Notes: generated from the letters alone by a model not told the origin. A stretch of DNA of 12,705 nucleotides from Candidatus Omnitrophota bacterium (GCA_028717105.1 JAQUOM010000039.1:1-12705), one strand, 5' to 3'; positions 6,674 through 12,659 are shown, counted from the stretch's first letter. Translations and numbers: made by a program.

Positions 6674-7125
6674 TCTTTGAGGAGTTCCAACGCGGCGTTT
6701 TTGGCAAGTTTTTTTATCTGGATGCGGCTGCCCCGGAAGAAGTATTTTTTGAAATACGTCCGATGGCCGAGGCAGACGGAGATAAAGACCGTGCCGACGG
6801 GCTTCGCCGGCGATCCGCCGTCCGGGCCTGCGATGCCCGTGACAGCCAGGCCTATGTTGGCGCCGAAGAGATGGCGTACGTTCTGCGCCATGACCATGGC
6901 GGCCTGCAGGGATACCGCGCCGAATTTTTTTATCGTTTCTTTTTTTATCCCCAGGCATCCGATCTTAGCCTCATTGGCATAAGCGACGATCCCGGCGACA
7001 AAATAGTGCGAGCTTCCCGGGATGTCTGTGAGCCGGGAAGCGATCAGCCCTCCTGTACAGGACTCAGCCACGGCGATGGTGAGATGTTTTTTGCATAATA
7101 TCGAGGAAACGGTTTTTTCGATCAT
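6661..7125 (-). CDS. pncC: Nicotinamide-nucleotide amidohydrolase (CinA C-terminal domain)
   Basis: A 154-residue stand-alone CinA C-terminal domain. The family hydrolyses nicotinamide mononucleotide to nicotinate mononucleotide plus ammonia in the pyridine nucleotide cycle. Conserved blocks: AESCTGGLIASRLTDIPGSS (20-39), FVAGIVAYANEAK (42-54) and LAVTGIAGPDGG (93-104) followed by KPVGTVFIS. These contain the Ser, Lys and Thr residues implicated in catalysis. The N-terminal molybdopterin-binding-like domain of full CinA is absent, as in E. coli PncC. I chose ATG 7125, which gives the family-like start MIEKTVSSIL. A TTG at 7146 would add seven residues, and its GAGGG lies directly against the codon, which is too close for a ribosome site. 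It overlaps thpR by 13 bp and is served by the - strand promoter at 7230-7259. Confidence 0.93.
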   Translation of the reverse strand: MIEKTVSSILCKKHLTIAVAESCTGGLIASRLTDIPGSSHYFVAGIVAYANEAKIGCLGIKKETIKKFGAVSLQAAMVMAQNVRHLFGANIGLAVTGIAGPDGGSPAKPVGTVFISVCLGHRTYFKKYFFRGSRIQIKKLAKNAALELLKECLT

Positions 7126-7229
7126 GGAAGCATTTGTGCGGTCCAACCCTCATGTTTGATGTTCTGAATGGCTTTGGACTTCAAGTATGTCGCTAAACAG
7201 GAACCCGGCTTACGGCCGATGGAAGTACC

Positions 7230-7259
7230 ATTATACACCGAAACGAACTTCTTGACAAT
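7230..7259 (-). promoter_or_regulatory. Sigma-70 promoter for cinA/pncC-thpR
   Basis: On the - strand, TTGTCA (7254-7259) lies 17 bp upstream of a perfect TATAAT (7230-7235). The start of transcription would be near 7223, leaving a ~98-nt leader before the chosen pncC start. Its -35 overlaps the -35 of the oppositely directed riboflavin promoter. Confidence 0.75.
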
Positions 7260-7279
7260 TTGAGGGCGGATGGTATATT
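7253..7279 (+). promoter_or_regulatory. Promoter of the riboflavin operon
   Basis: A perfect TTGACA (7253-7258) is followed after 15 bp by TATATT (7274-7279), five of six consensus bases. Spacing is two short of ideal; TATTTA at 7276 gives 17 bp but a poorer hexamer. Transcription would start about 7286, immediately before the FMN riboswitch P1 strand. Confidence 0.7.
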
Positions 7280-7287
7280 TATGAGAC

Positions 7288-7465
7288 GATCTTCGGGATA
7301 GCCCGCTATAGAGATACCGGCGGGCAGGGTGAAAGTCCCGGCTGGCAGTGAAAGCCTGCGAGCCCCCACTGATTCGTTTTGCATTCGCAAAAACGAATCA
7401 AAACGGTGGGGGCAGACCAAGTGTAATTCTTGGGCCAATAGTCAGAGCCTAGAAGAGAGAAGATC
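7288..7465 (+). promoter_or_regulatory. FMN riboswitch (RFN element), divergent
   Basis: P1 is GATCTTC (7288-7294) paired with GAAGATC (7459-7465), exact. Recognisable RFN blocks: CGGGCAGGGTGAAAGTCCC (7321-7339), AAAGCCTGCGAGCC, the long variable hairpin GATTCGTTTTGC...CGAATC capped by CCCCCAC/GTGGGGG, CCAAGTGTAATTCTTGG (P5) and AGAGAGAAGATC. P2 can form as CGGGC with GCCTG. In the family FMN binding stabilises P1 and promotes termination, giving feedback on riboflavin genes. Odd points: 26 extra nucleotides (7295-7320) between P1 and P2; GGCTGGCAGT where ACCGGCGGT is expected; and J6/1 reading AGAAG where GGAUG is expected. It sits before ribBA, which fixes the role. Confidence 0.92.
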
Positions 7466-7500
7466 AGGACAACCGGCGTTCTAGAGAGGTTTTGTCTTCT

Positions 7501-7534
7501 ATCCCGAGGTCTGCTTTTGGCTTCGGGATTTTTT
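7501..7534 (+). terminator. Intrinsic terminator of the FMN riboswitch
   Basis: ATCCCGA (7501-7507) pairs with TCGGGAT (7523-7529), extended inwards by G-T, G-C, T-G and C-G pairs, followed by TTTTTT (7529-7534). A preceding hairpin, GACAACC with GGTTTTGTC (7468-7496), and complementarity of AGAAGA (7458-7463, P1 3' strand) to TCTTCT (7495-7500) provide an antiterminator that FMN-stabilised P1 would block. So the switch probably acts on transcription. Confidence 0.85.
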
Positions 7535-7545
7535 AATCCTTCGCA

Positions 7546-7565
7546 CCTGCCTGCCGGCAGGCAGG
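7546..7565. repeat. Perfect 20-bp GC-rich palindrome
   Basis: CCTGCCTGCCGGCAGGCAGG is fully self-complementary with no loop. It lies 11 bp past the riboswitch terminator and is of a type often dispersed in candidate-phylum genomes (recalled, not checked). It encodes nothing here. Confidence 0.7.
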
Positions 7566-7570
7566 GAAAT

Positions 7571-7635
7571 CCCCGGCTCTGGCCTTGCCCTCGGCCTGTC
7601 CTTCGGGCAAGGCCAGGGGCAGGCCGAAGCCGGGG
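7571..7635. repeat. Nested inverted repeats, pseudoknot-capable
   Basis: An outer stem CCCCGGCT/AGCCGGGG (7571-7578 with 7628-7635) encloses two further perfect stems that cross: GGCCTTGCCC/GGGCAAGGCC (7581-7590 with 7605-7614) and TCGGCCTG/CAGGCCGA (7591-7598 with 7620-7627). The remaining ~90 bp to ribBA hold a small hairpin (GGGTA/TACCC near 7667-7681) and the ribBA ribosome site; I see no gene between 7535 and 7728. Confidence 0.6.
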
Positions 7636-7728
7636 GTGGATCAGGGGCCTTGAAGCAGGAGGGGGTAACGAGTACCCGAGTTGTGAGTCCGATGGATATT
7701 TGTCCGGCAGATCTATAAAGAGAGATAC

Positions 7729-8949
7729 ATGAGCCTGAATACTATCGAAGAGATCCTGGAAGATTTGAAGCAGGGCAAGATGGTGATCGTGGTCGATGAC
7801 GAAGACCGCGAGAACGAGGGCGACCTGGTGATGGCCGCCGGCTTTGTGAATCCCGAGCACATTAATTTTATGACCAAGCATGGGCGCGGATTGGTGTGTG
7901 TGACGATGGAAGAGGCGCGTCTCAATGACCTGGAGATATTTCCCATGGTTTCGCCGAAAGAAGCCGTTTCCCAGCGTGATCCTTATGCTACGGCTTGGAT
8001 GATCTCGGTCGATGCGAGAGAAGGCGTCACGACGGGAATTTCTGCCCATGACCGCGCCCGTACGATCGCTAAACTTATCTCTCCCGTTTCCGGACCGGCG
8101 GATTTTATTAAGCCCGGGCACCTTTTTCCTCTGCGCGCCCGCAAGGGCGGGGTCCTGGTCCGCGCCGGCCATACGGAAGCTTCCGTCGATTTGGCGAGGC
8201 TGGCCGGCCTTTATCCGGCGGGCGTCATCTGCGAGATCATGAACGAGGACGGAACGATGGCTCGTTTGCCGGACCTGATGATTTTTGCCGGAAAACATCG
8301 TCTGAAGATCTGTTCGATCGAGAATCTTATTGAATACAGGCGAAAGACAGAAGTGCTGGTCAAGAGGATTGCGACGACCAGGCTTCCGACCCCCTACGGG
8401 GAGTTTCAGATGGTCCTTTATGAATCTCTCTTAGACCAGGCGCATCACCTGGCGCTTTGCATGGGGCTCCAGGAGGACGGTGCCCTCGAGGATGCGGTTC
8501 TTGTCCGGGTCCATTCCGAATGCCTGACCGGGGATGTTTTTGGTTCCTTGCGCTGTGATTGCGGAGCGCAGCTTAAAAAAGCCATGGAGCTTGTTTCGGC
8601 CCAGAAGAGGGGGATCATCCTTTATATGAAACAGGAGGGTCGGGGGATCGGCCTGGCCAATAAATTAAAAGCCTATGCGCTTCAGGACAGCGGCTTGGAT
8701 ACGGTGGAGGCTAATGAAGCGTTGGGTTTTGCGCCCGACCTTCGCGATTACGGCATCGGCGCGCAGATCCTGGTCGATCTCGGCGTCCGAAAGATCCGGC
8801 TTTTGACGAATAATCCGCGCAAGATCGTGGGCCTGGAAGGTTACGGCTTGCATATCGTTGAACGCCTTGCGATCCATGCGCAACAATCCGAGGCGAATCG
8901 TAAATATTTGAAGACGAAAAAAGAAAAACTGGGACATTGGCTGGACTAG
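7729..8949 (+). CDS. ribBA: Bifunctional DHBP synthase / GTP cyclohydrolase II
   Basis: A 406-residue fusion supplying both branches of riboflavin synthesis. Residues ~1-204 (RibB) convert ribulose 5-phosphate to 3,4-dihydroxy-2-butanone 4-phosphate: DDEDRENEGDL (23-33) binds metal and substrate, with TTGISAHDRARTI (101-113), RAGHTEASVDL (145-155) and EIMNEDG (169-175). Residues ~208-406 (RibA) open GTP to the first pyrimidine: the zinc site is C265, C276 and C278 in HSECLTGDVFGSLRCDCG, followed by KQEGRGIGLANKLKAY (301-316) and DTVEANEALGF. Both halves have full motif sets, so both activities are expected; many RibBA homologues have a degenerate RibB half, but this one does not. The ATG follows AAGAGAG. 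First gene of the riboswitch-controlled operon, 47 bp before ribH. Confidence 0.97.
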   Translation: MSLNTIEEILEDLKQGKMVIVVDDEDRENEGDLVMAAGFVNPEHINFMTKHGRGLVCVTMEEARLNDLEIFPMVSPKEAVSQRDPYATAWMISVDAREGVTTGISAHDRARTIAKLISPVSGPADFIKPGHLFPLRARKGGVLVRAGHTEASVDLARLAGLYPAGVICEIMNEDGTMARLPDLMIFAGKHRLKICSIENLIEYRRKTEVLVKRIATTRLPTPYGEFQMVLYESLLDQAHHLALCMGLQEDGALEDAVLVRVHSECLTGDVFGSLRCDCGAQLKKAMELVSAQKRGIILYMKQEGRGIGLANKLKAYALQDSGLDTVEANEALGFAPDLRDYGIGAQILVDLGVRKIRLLTNNPRKIVGLEGYGLHIVERLAIHAQQSEANRKYLKTKKEKLGHWLD

Positions 8950-8954
8950 CCCAT

Positions 8955-8975
8955 GGTTCATGGCTCACAGCTCAT
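8955..8975 (+). repeat. Three tandem 7-bp units before ribH
   Basis: GGTTCAT, GGCTCAC and AGCTCAT lie head to tail in the short ribBA-ribH gap, fitting RGYTCAY. Possibly slippage-derived or part of a dispersed repeat; no function is evident. Confidence 0.4.
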
Positions 8976-8996
8976 AGGAAAAAAGGGGAGGAAGAG

Positions 8997-9461
8997 ATGC
9001 TTAAAGTGAATGAAGGGGGTTTGGTTGTCAAGGCCAAGAGGTTTGGGATCGTGGTTTCGCGGTTTAATGATTTTGTGACGAAGTCTCTTTTGGAGGGGTG
9101 CTGCGATACGCTCAAGAGACACGGCGCTAAAGAGGCCGACATCGAGATCTCCTGGGTACCCGGCGCTTTTGAAATTCCGACGGTCGCTCTACGGCTGGCA
9201 CGCGGAAAAAAATTCGACGCTGTGATCTGTTTAGGAACGGTTATCCGCGGCGACACGCCGCATTTTGATTTTATCGCTTCGGAGGCCGCCAAGGGTATCG
9301 CGTCTGTATCGATGCAGACCGGTATTCCCGTTATTTTCGGCGTCATCACGGCCGATACGACGGAACAGGCGATCGAGCGCGCCGGAACAAAAGGCGGCAA
9401 CAAGGGCAAGGACGCAGCCCTGAATGCCATTGAAATGGCGAACTTATTGGATATAATATAG
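8997..9461 (+). CDS. ribH: 6,7-dimethyl-8-ribityllumazine synthase
   Basis: A 154-residue protein, exactly the family length, that condenses 5-amino-6-ribitylaminouracil with dihydroxybutanone phosphate to give lumazine; members form pentamers or 60-mer shells. Conserved blocks: VSRFND (20-25, aromatic stacking on the pyrimidine), SWVPGAFEIP (52-61), CLGTVIRGDTPHFDFI (78-93, with catalytic H89), FGVITADTTEQAIERAGTK and NKGKDAA, where R and K bind the phosphate. The ATG at 8997 has a strong AGGGGAGGAAGAG ribosome site; an upstream in-frame start at 8937 lies inside ribBA and would add the repeat-encoded residues, so it was rejected. The 3' end of the gene doubles as a promoter (9430-9457). Confidence 0.97.
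   Translation: MLKVNEGGLVVKAKRFGIVVSRFNDFVTKSLLEGCCDTLKRHGAKEADIEISWVPGAFEIPTVALRLARGKKFDAVICLGTVIRGDTPHFDFIASEAAKGIASVSMQTGIPVIFGVITADTTEQAIERAGTKGGNKGKDAALNAIEMANLLDII
9430..9457 (+). promoter_or_regulatory. Internal promoter at the end of ribH
   Basis: TTGAAA (9430-9435), 16 bp, then a perfect TATAAT (9452-9457), overlapping the last ribH codons. A transcript would start near 9464 and carry nusB, the PHP gene, ribD and ribE without the FMN riboswitch. Confidence 0.6.
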
Positions 9462-9487
9462 TTCTTGCCGGAGTTCCCTGCAAGAAC
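9461..9487 (+). other. Hairpin between ribH and nusB
   Basis: GTTCTTG (9461-9467) pairs exactly with CAAGAAC (9481-9487), loop 13 nt, with no adjacent T-run, so it is not a standard terminator. The 3' arm could alternatively pair with GTTCTT (9523-9528) immediately before the nusB ATG. It may be an RNA stabiliser or processing site. Confidence 0.4.
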
Positions 9488-9528
9488 CTGATCCGTGTCA
9501 TCTTTTTAAAATCTGAGTAATCGTTCTT

Positions 9529-9951
9529 ATGCGTAAACGCACGAAAGCCAGAGAATTGGTTTTGCAATTGTTGTACCAGGCCGATGTCAGCGGTGTGGCC
9601 GCTATCGATCTGGCGGATGATTTTTTTGCTATGAATGCAGCAGACGAGGACCCTTCTGTTAAGACGTTCGCCGCGGCACTGAGCCGCGATATCAGCTCTC
9701 ACTTGGCCGAGTTGGACGGCAAGATATCGGAATGCGCCACGAACTGGCAGATCGAACGCATGGCGACCGTGGACAGGAACGTCCTGCGGCTGGCCACCTA
9801 TGAGCTTCTCTACAGGTCTGATATTCCGCCCAAGGTTGCCATTAACGAAGCGGTCGATCTTGCCAAGAAGTTCGGCGATCTGGAGTCCGGAAAGTTCGTC
9901 AACGGAATCCTGGATAAGATCAACAAGACCAAGCGGACCGTTGAGTCCTGA
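9529..9951 (+). CDS. nusB: Transcription antitermination factor NusB
   Basis: A 140-residue all-helical RNA-binding protein that, with NusE (S10), binds boxA and keeps RNA polymerase processive through rRNA operons. Hallmarks: RTKARELVLQLLYQAD (4-19), NWQIERMATVDRNVLRLATY (~82-101), DIPPKVAINEAVDLAKKFG (~108-126) and KFVNGILDKI near the C-terminus. Length is typical. ribH-nusB is one of the most conserved bacterial gene pairs, which supports both calls. No good ribosome site is visible (only GAG in CTGAGTAATCG), so initiation may depend on the upstream hairpin or be weak. It shares the operon with riboflavin genes but has no role in that pathway. Confidence 0.95.
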   Translation: MRKRTKARELVLQLLYQADVSGVAAIDLADDFFAMNAADEDPSVKTFAAALSRDISSHLAELDGKISECATNWQIERMATVDRNVLRLATYELLYRSDIPPKVAINEAVDLAKKFGDLESGKFVNGILDKINKTKRTVES

Positions 9952-9960
9952 GAGAAGAGC

Positions 9961-10010
9961 TGTCCGTTTTTTGCCTTAAGGGGTCCGAGAGGTGATTTAA
10001 GGGGCGGACA
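9961..10010 (+). other. Two-part hairpin in the nusB-PHP gap
   Basis: TGTCCG (9961-9966) pairs with CGGACA (10005-10010), and inside it CCTTAA (9974-9979) pairs with TTAAGG (9997-10002). T6 at 9967-9972 sits in the internal loop; CGGAC at the end of nusB could instead pair with GTCCG before that T-run to make a weak terminator. The rest of the gap (to 10116) has smaller hairpins, CTGAT/ATCAG (10044-10059) and CGGG-TTTG-CCCG (10067-10078), and no gene. Confidence 0.4.
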
Positions 10011-10116
10011 TTCCAGCGGCAGGCGCCGATAGGTTTCGTTTCCCTGATCTCCTTATCAGAGTGTCGCGGGTTTGCCCGGATGGCGGCCCGTGGAGCTCCA
10101 GCGTTGCCTTCTCATG

Positions 10117-10941
10117 ATGAAATTCGCCGATCTTCACGTCCATACCCATTTCTCCGATGGTACATTTTCTCCGGAGCGCCTTGTGGAGGAGGCCGTACAG
10201 GCGGACTTGTCCTGTATCGCCGTTACCGACCACGACAATGTTTCGGGGATCCTGCCGGCTATCCGCGCGGCCGGTCCGAGGCTGGAAGTCCTTGCCGGTA
10301 TTGAGCTGACCGCGGAGTCCGAGGGCGCGGAGGTCCACATCCTCGGGTATCTGATCGACTATGCGCACAAGCCATTTCTGGCCATGCTCAAAAACATGCA
10401 GGAGGTCCGTATCCGTCGTGTCCACGAGATGTGCCGTAAATTAGAGCGTCTTCACATGCCGATAGATCCCCGGGAAGTCTTTGATGTGGCAGATCCGGGG
10501 AGCGTGGGGCGCCTCCATGTCGCGAGGGTCCTCGTGAATAAAGGGTATGTGGCAACGACAGGAGAGGCTTTTGCACGGTTCATCGGCGACAGAGGCCCGG
10601 CCTATGTTTCTAAATTCAAGATGACGCCCCGGGAGGCGATCGGTTGGCTGCGCCGTGTCGGCGGCGTCCCTGTGCTGGCCCATCCCTATCTCTTGCCGCA
10701 GAATGTTTTGATCGAGGATTTTGTGAAAGCCGGCATCATGGGCATTGAAGCGTATTACAGTGAACACAGCGATTTTCAGCAGAACGAGTTCGTGAAGATC
10801 GCTGAAAAGTTTGGGCTGCTCGTGACCGGCGGGTCGGATTGCCACGGAGAAGCCAAAAAGGATATCAAGATCGGGCGCGTTCGCCTTCCCTATGAGTATG
10901 TGGAAAAATTAAAAAAAGCAAAATGCGGGATGGAAACATAG
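10117..10941 (+). CDS. PHP-domain phosphoesterase
   Basis: A 274-residue metal-dependent phosphoesterase of the PHP superfamily. Metal ligands in the expected order: H7 and H9 (DLHVHT), D14 (SDG), D38-H39 (VTDHDN), E63 (AGIELT), H74 (VHILGY), H134 (GRLHVARVL), H189 (LAHP) and D241-x-H243 (GGSDCHG). Layout is that of the YciV/RNase AM and 3',5'-nucleoside bisphosphate phosphatase group, not the polymerase PHP domain. I start at MKFADLHVHT; ATG 10114 is one codon earlier and TTG 10072 would add 15 residues unlike the family. No clear ribosome site. The stop lies 19 bp inside ribD, so the two are coupled. Lying between nusB and ribD, it is a candidate for the phosphatase step missing from this riboflavin operon, but a nucleotide-turnover role is the default. 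Confidence 0.87.
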   Translation: MKFADLHVHTHFSDGTFSPERLVEEAVQADLSCIAVTDHDNVSGILPAIRAAGPRLEVLAGIELTAESEGAEVHILGYLIDYAHKPFLAMLKNMQEVRIRRVHEMCRKLERLHMPIDPREVFDVADPGSVGRLHVARVLVNKGYVATTGEAFARFIGDRGPAYVSKFKMTPREAIGWLRRVGGVPVLAHPYLLPQNVLIEDFVKAGIMGIEAYYSEHSDFQQNEFVKIAEKFGLLVTGGSDCHGEAKKDIKIGRVRLPYEYVEKLKKAKCGMET

Positions 10942-12014
10942 AGACATATATGCGCCGGGCCCTGGAGCTTGCGTCTCGCGCCATGGGCAAGACATTTCCG
11001 AATCCCCTGGTCGGGGCCGTGGTCGTCAAGAACGGCCGCGTGGTCGGGGAAGGTTTCCACAAAAAAGCCGGCGGGCCGCATGCCGAGATCATGGCGCTGA
11101 GACAGGCCGGCAGGATGGCAAAGGGCGGGGCGCTGTTTTGCACTTTTGAGCCGTGTTTCCATCAGGGCCGTACGGGGCCTTGCGTCGAAGCCGTCCTTTC
11201 GTCAGGGATCAAAGAGGTTTATGTCGGATCCAGAGATCCTAATCCTTTGACTTATGGTAAGAGCGTCCGGTTTTTACGTTCACGAGGCGTTTCCGTCACG
11301 GAAGGAATTCTGGAGAAGCAAATCCGGCAGTTGAATGAGCCGTTTTTTTGCGCCATGCGCCGAAAGCGGCCGCTGGTGACGTTAAAGGCTGCCGTTTCGC
11401 TCGACGGAAAAATAGCGGCAGGGACGGGCCATTCCCAATGGATCACTTCGCCGGCCGCACGTCGTCACGCCCGCAGGATGAGGAACCGCTATGATGCCAT
11501 TGCGGTTGGGATCCGGACCGTTTTAAAAGATGATCCGGAGCTGGAACCGTTGGACGGCCGTCACCGTCTGATGAAGGTCATTGTTGATTCGTCTCTGAGA
11601 TTGCCCTTGCGCGCCCGCTTGTTGCGGACGAAACAACCGGTGGTTGTCGCGACCGCCGTGTACCGGCCGGCAAAAGAAAAATTTCTTGTTTCGCGAGGTG
11701 TGACGGTCGTGCACGCCAAAGGCCGTGACGGCCGCGTTGATCTCGCTCTCCTCCTGAAGCGGCTGCATGTGATGGAGGTCCGTCATCTTCTTGTGGAAGG
11801 GGGAGCGGTATTGACAGGATCGTTTCTTGATGAGAGGCTTGCGGACAAGATCGTCTTTTATCTTGCGCCTCTGGTTATGGGAGGAGAAAAGGCGCTGGCG
11901 GCCATCGGCGGCCGCGGCGCGGAATCACCTCAAAAGGCCGCCAGGATCGTCGGGATGGGCATAGAGAAGATCGGCCGCGACCTGTTGATCGAGGGCTGCC
12001 TCCAGTATCCTTGA
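10923..12014 (+). CDS. ribD: Bifunctional riboflavin deaminase/reductase RibD
   Basis: A 363-residue enzyme for the second and third pyrimidine-branch steps. Residues 1-~145 are the zinc deaminase: FPNPLVGAVVV (25-35), GPHAEIMAL (51-59, with H53 ligand and E55 acid/base), then C78 and C87 in FEPCFHQGRTGPC. Residues ~150-363 are the DHFR-like NADPH reductase: KAAVSLDGKIA, SQWITSPAARRHARRMRNRYDAI (~166-188), GIRTVLKDDPEL, LLVEGGAVLTGSFL and LAPLVMGG. Slight departures in the zinc motif (TFEPCFH for TLEPCSH, TGPC for TPPC) leave both cysteines. The ATG at 10923 gives the customary short N-terminus and overlaps the PHP gene by 19 bp; M10 (ATG 10950) is a less likely start. The reading continues to 4 bp before ribE. 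Confidence 0.96.
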   Translation: MRDGNIETYMRRALELASRAMGKTFPNPLVGAVVVKNGRVVGEGFHKKAGGPHAEIMALRQAGRMAKGGALFCTFEPCFHQGRTGPCVEAVLSSGIKEVYVGSRDPNPLTYGKSVRFLRSRGVSVTEGILEKQIRQLNEPFFCAMRRKRPLVTLKAAVSLDGKIAAGTGHSQWITSPAARRHARRMRNRYDAIAVGIRTVLKDDPELEPLDGRHRLMKVIVDSSLRLPLRARLLRTKQPVVVATAVYRPAKEKFLVSRGVTVVHAKGRDGRVDLALLLKRLHVMEVRHLLVEGGAVLTGSFLDERLADKIVFYLAPLVMGGEKALAAIGGRGAESPQKAARIVGMGIEKIGRDLLIEGCLQYP

Positions 12015-12018
12015 AATC

Positions 12019-12612
12019 ATGTTTACCGGGATTATCGAAGAGATCGGAACAATCCTTTGCGTGCAACGCAGGGCCGGATGCAGCCGCCTTGTGATCGAGG
12101 CGGAGTCTGTTTGCCGTGATGTTAAAATCGGCGAGAGCGTTAGTGTCGATGGTGTGTGCCTGACGGTTGTCGAGGCGGATGCACGCAGGCTTTTTTTCGA
12201 CGTCATGCCCCAAACACTGGGGATGTCGACCTTGAGATCGGCCCGGCCCGGGGTCCGTGTTAATCTCGAACGGGCCGTAAAAGCTGATAGCCGGTTCGGG
12301 GGTCACTTGGTCAGCGGGCATGTGGATGGCACGGGGGTCATTCGTCTTAAGAAAACGAGCGGAGGCCAGAAAACGCTCTCGATTGCCGTTGCGCCGGCAT
12401 TGCTGAAATATATTTTTTTGAGGGGGTCCATTGCTGTTGACGGGATCAGTTTGACCGTTTCAGACAAAAGAAGAGGGTGTTTTTCCGTTTGTCTTATTCC
12501 GCATACGGCACAAGCGACAACCTTGGGTAAAAAGACGGCAGGCTGCCGTGTGAATATCGAGGCCGACATGATAGCCAGGATGAGCCTTGACAGCGGCAAA
12601 AAGGGATCTTAG
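12019..12612 (+). CDS. ribE: Riboflavin synthase (alpha subunit)
   Basis: A 197-residue trimer-forming enzyme that dismutates two lumazines into riboflavin and the pyrimidine precursor. The N-terminus MFTGIIEEIGT is diagnostic, and the two lumazine-binding barrels repeat the pattern: SVSVDGVCLTVVEAD (~41-55) with NLERAVKADSRFGGHLVSGHVDGTG in the first half, and GSIAVDGISLTVSD with IPHTAQATTLG and VNIEADMIARM in the second. Starts 4 bp after the ribD stop with a poor ribosome site, so coupling is likely. It is the last gene of the operon; only a four-pair hairpin, GGCG/CGCC (12613-12626), follows, so the terminator is unclear. Also called ribC in Gram-positives. Confidence 0.96.
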   Translation: MFTGIIEEIGTILCVQRRAGCSRLVIEAESVCRDVKIGESVSVDGVCLTVVEADARRLFFDVMPQTLGMSTLRSARPGVRVNLERAVKADSRFGGHLVSGHVDGTGVIRLKKTSGGQKTLSIAVAPALLKYIFLRGSIAVDGISLTVSDKRRGCFSVCLIPHTAQATTLGKKTAGCRVNIEADMIARMSLDSGKKGS

Positions 12613-12630
12613 GGCGTTGTTTCGCCGCCA

Positions 12631-12659
12631 TTGTCAGCGACCACCCTTTGTGTTAAAAT
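12631..12659 (+). promoter_or_regulatory. Strong extended -10 promoter at the window end
   Basis: TTGTCA (12631-12636), 17 bp, TAAAAT (12654-12659), with TG at 12651-12652 one base before the -10 hexamer (extended -10). Expected start near 12666. The gene it serves lies beyond the window. Confidence 0.65.

Noticed and set aside
6674..6958. N-terminal extension of the thpR frame to 294 codons
   Set aside because: The extra 95 codons are out of frame within pncC and highly Arg/His-rich; family homology starts just after ATG 6673.
6062..6982. Long open frame of 306 codons on the + strand
   Set aside because: It is antisense to thpR and pncC, which have full catalytic motifs, and its translation resembles no protein family.
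9936..9944. GACCGTTGA shared by the nusB end and the 12671 hairpin
   Set aside because: A single nine-base match within 12.7 kb is compatible with chance and the flanks differ.
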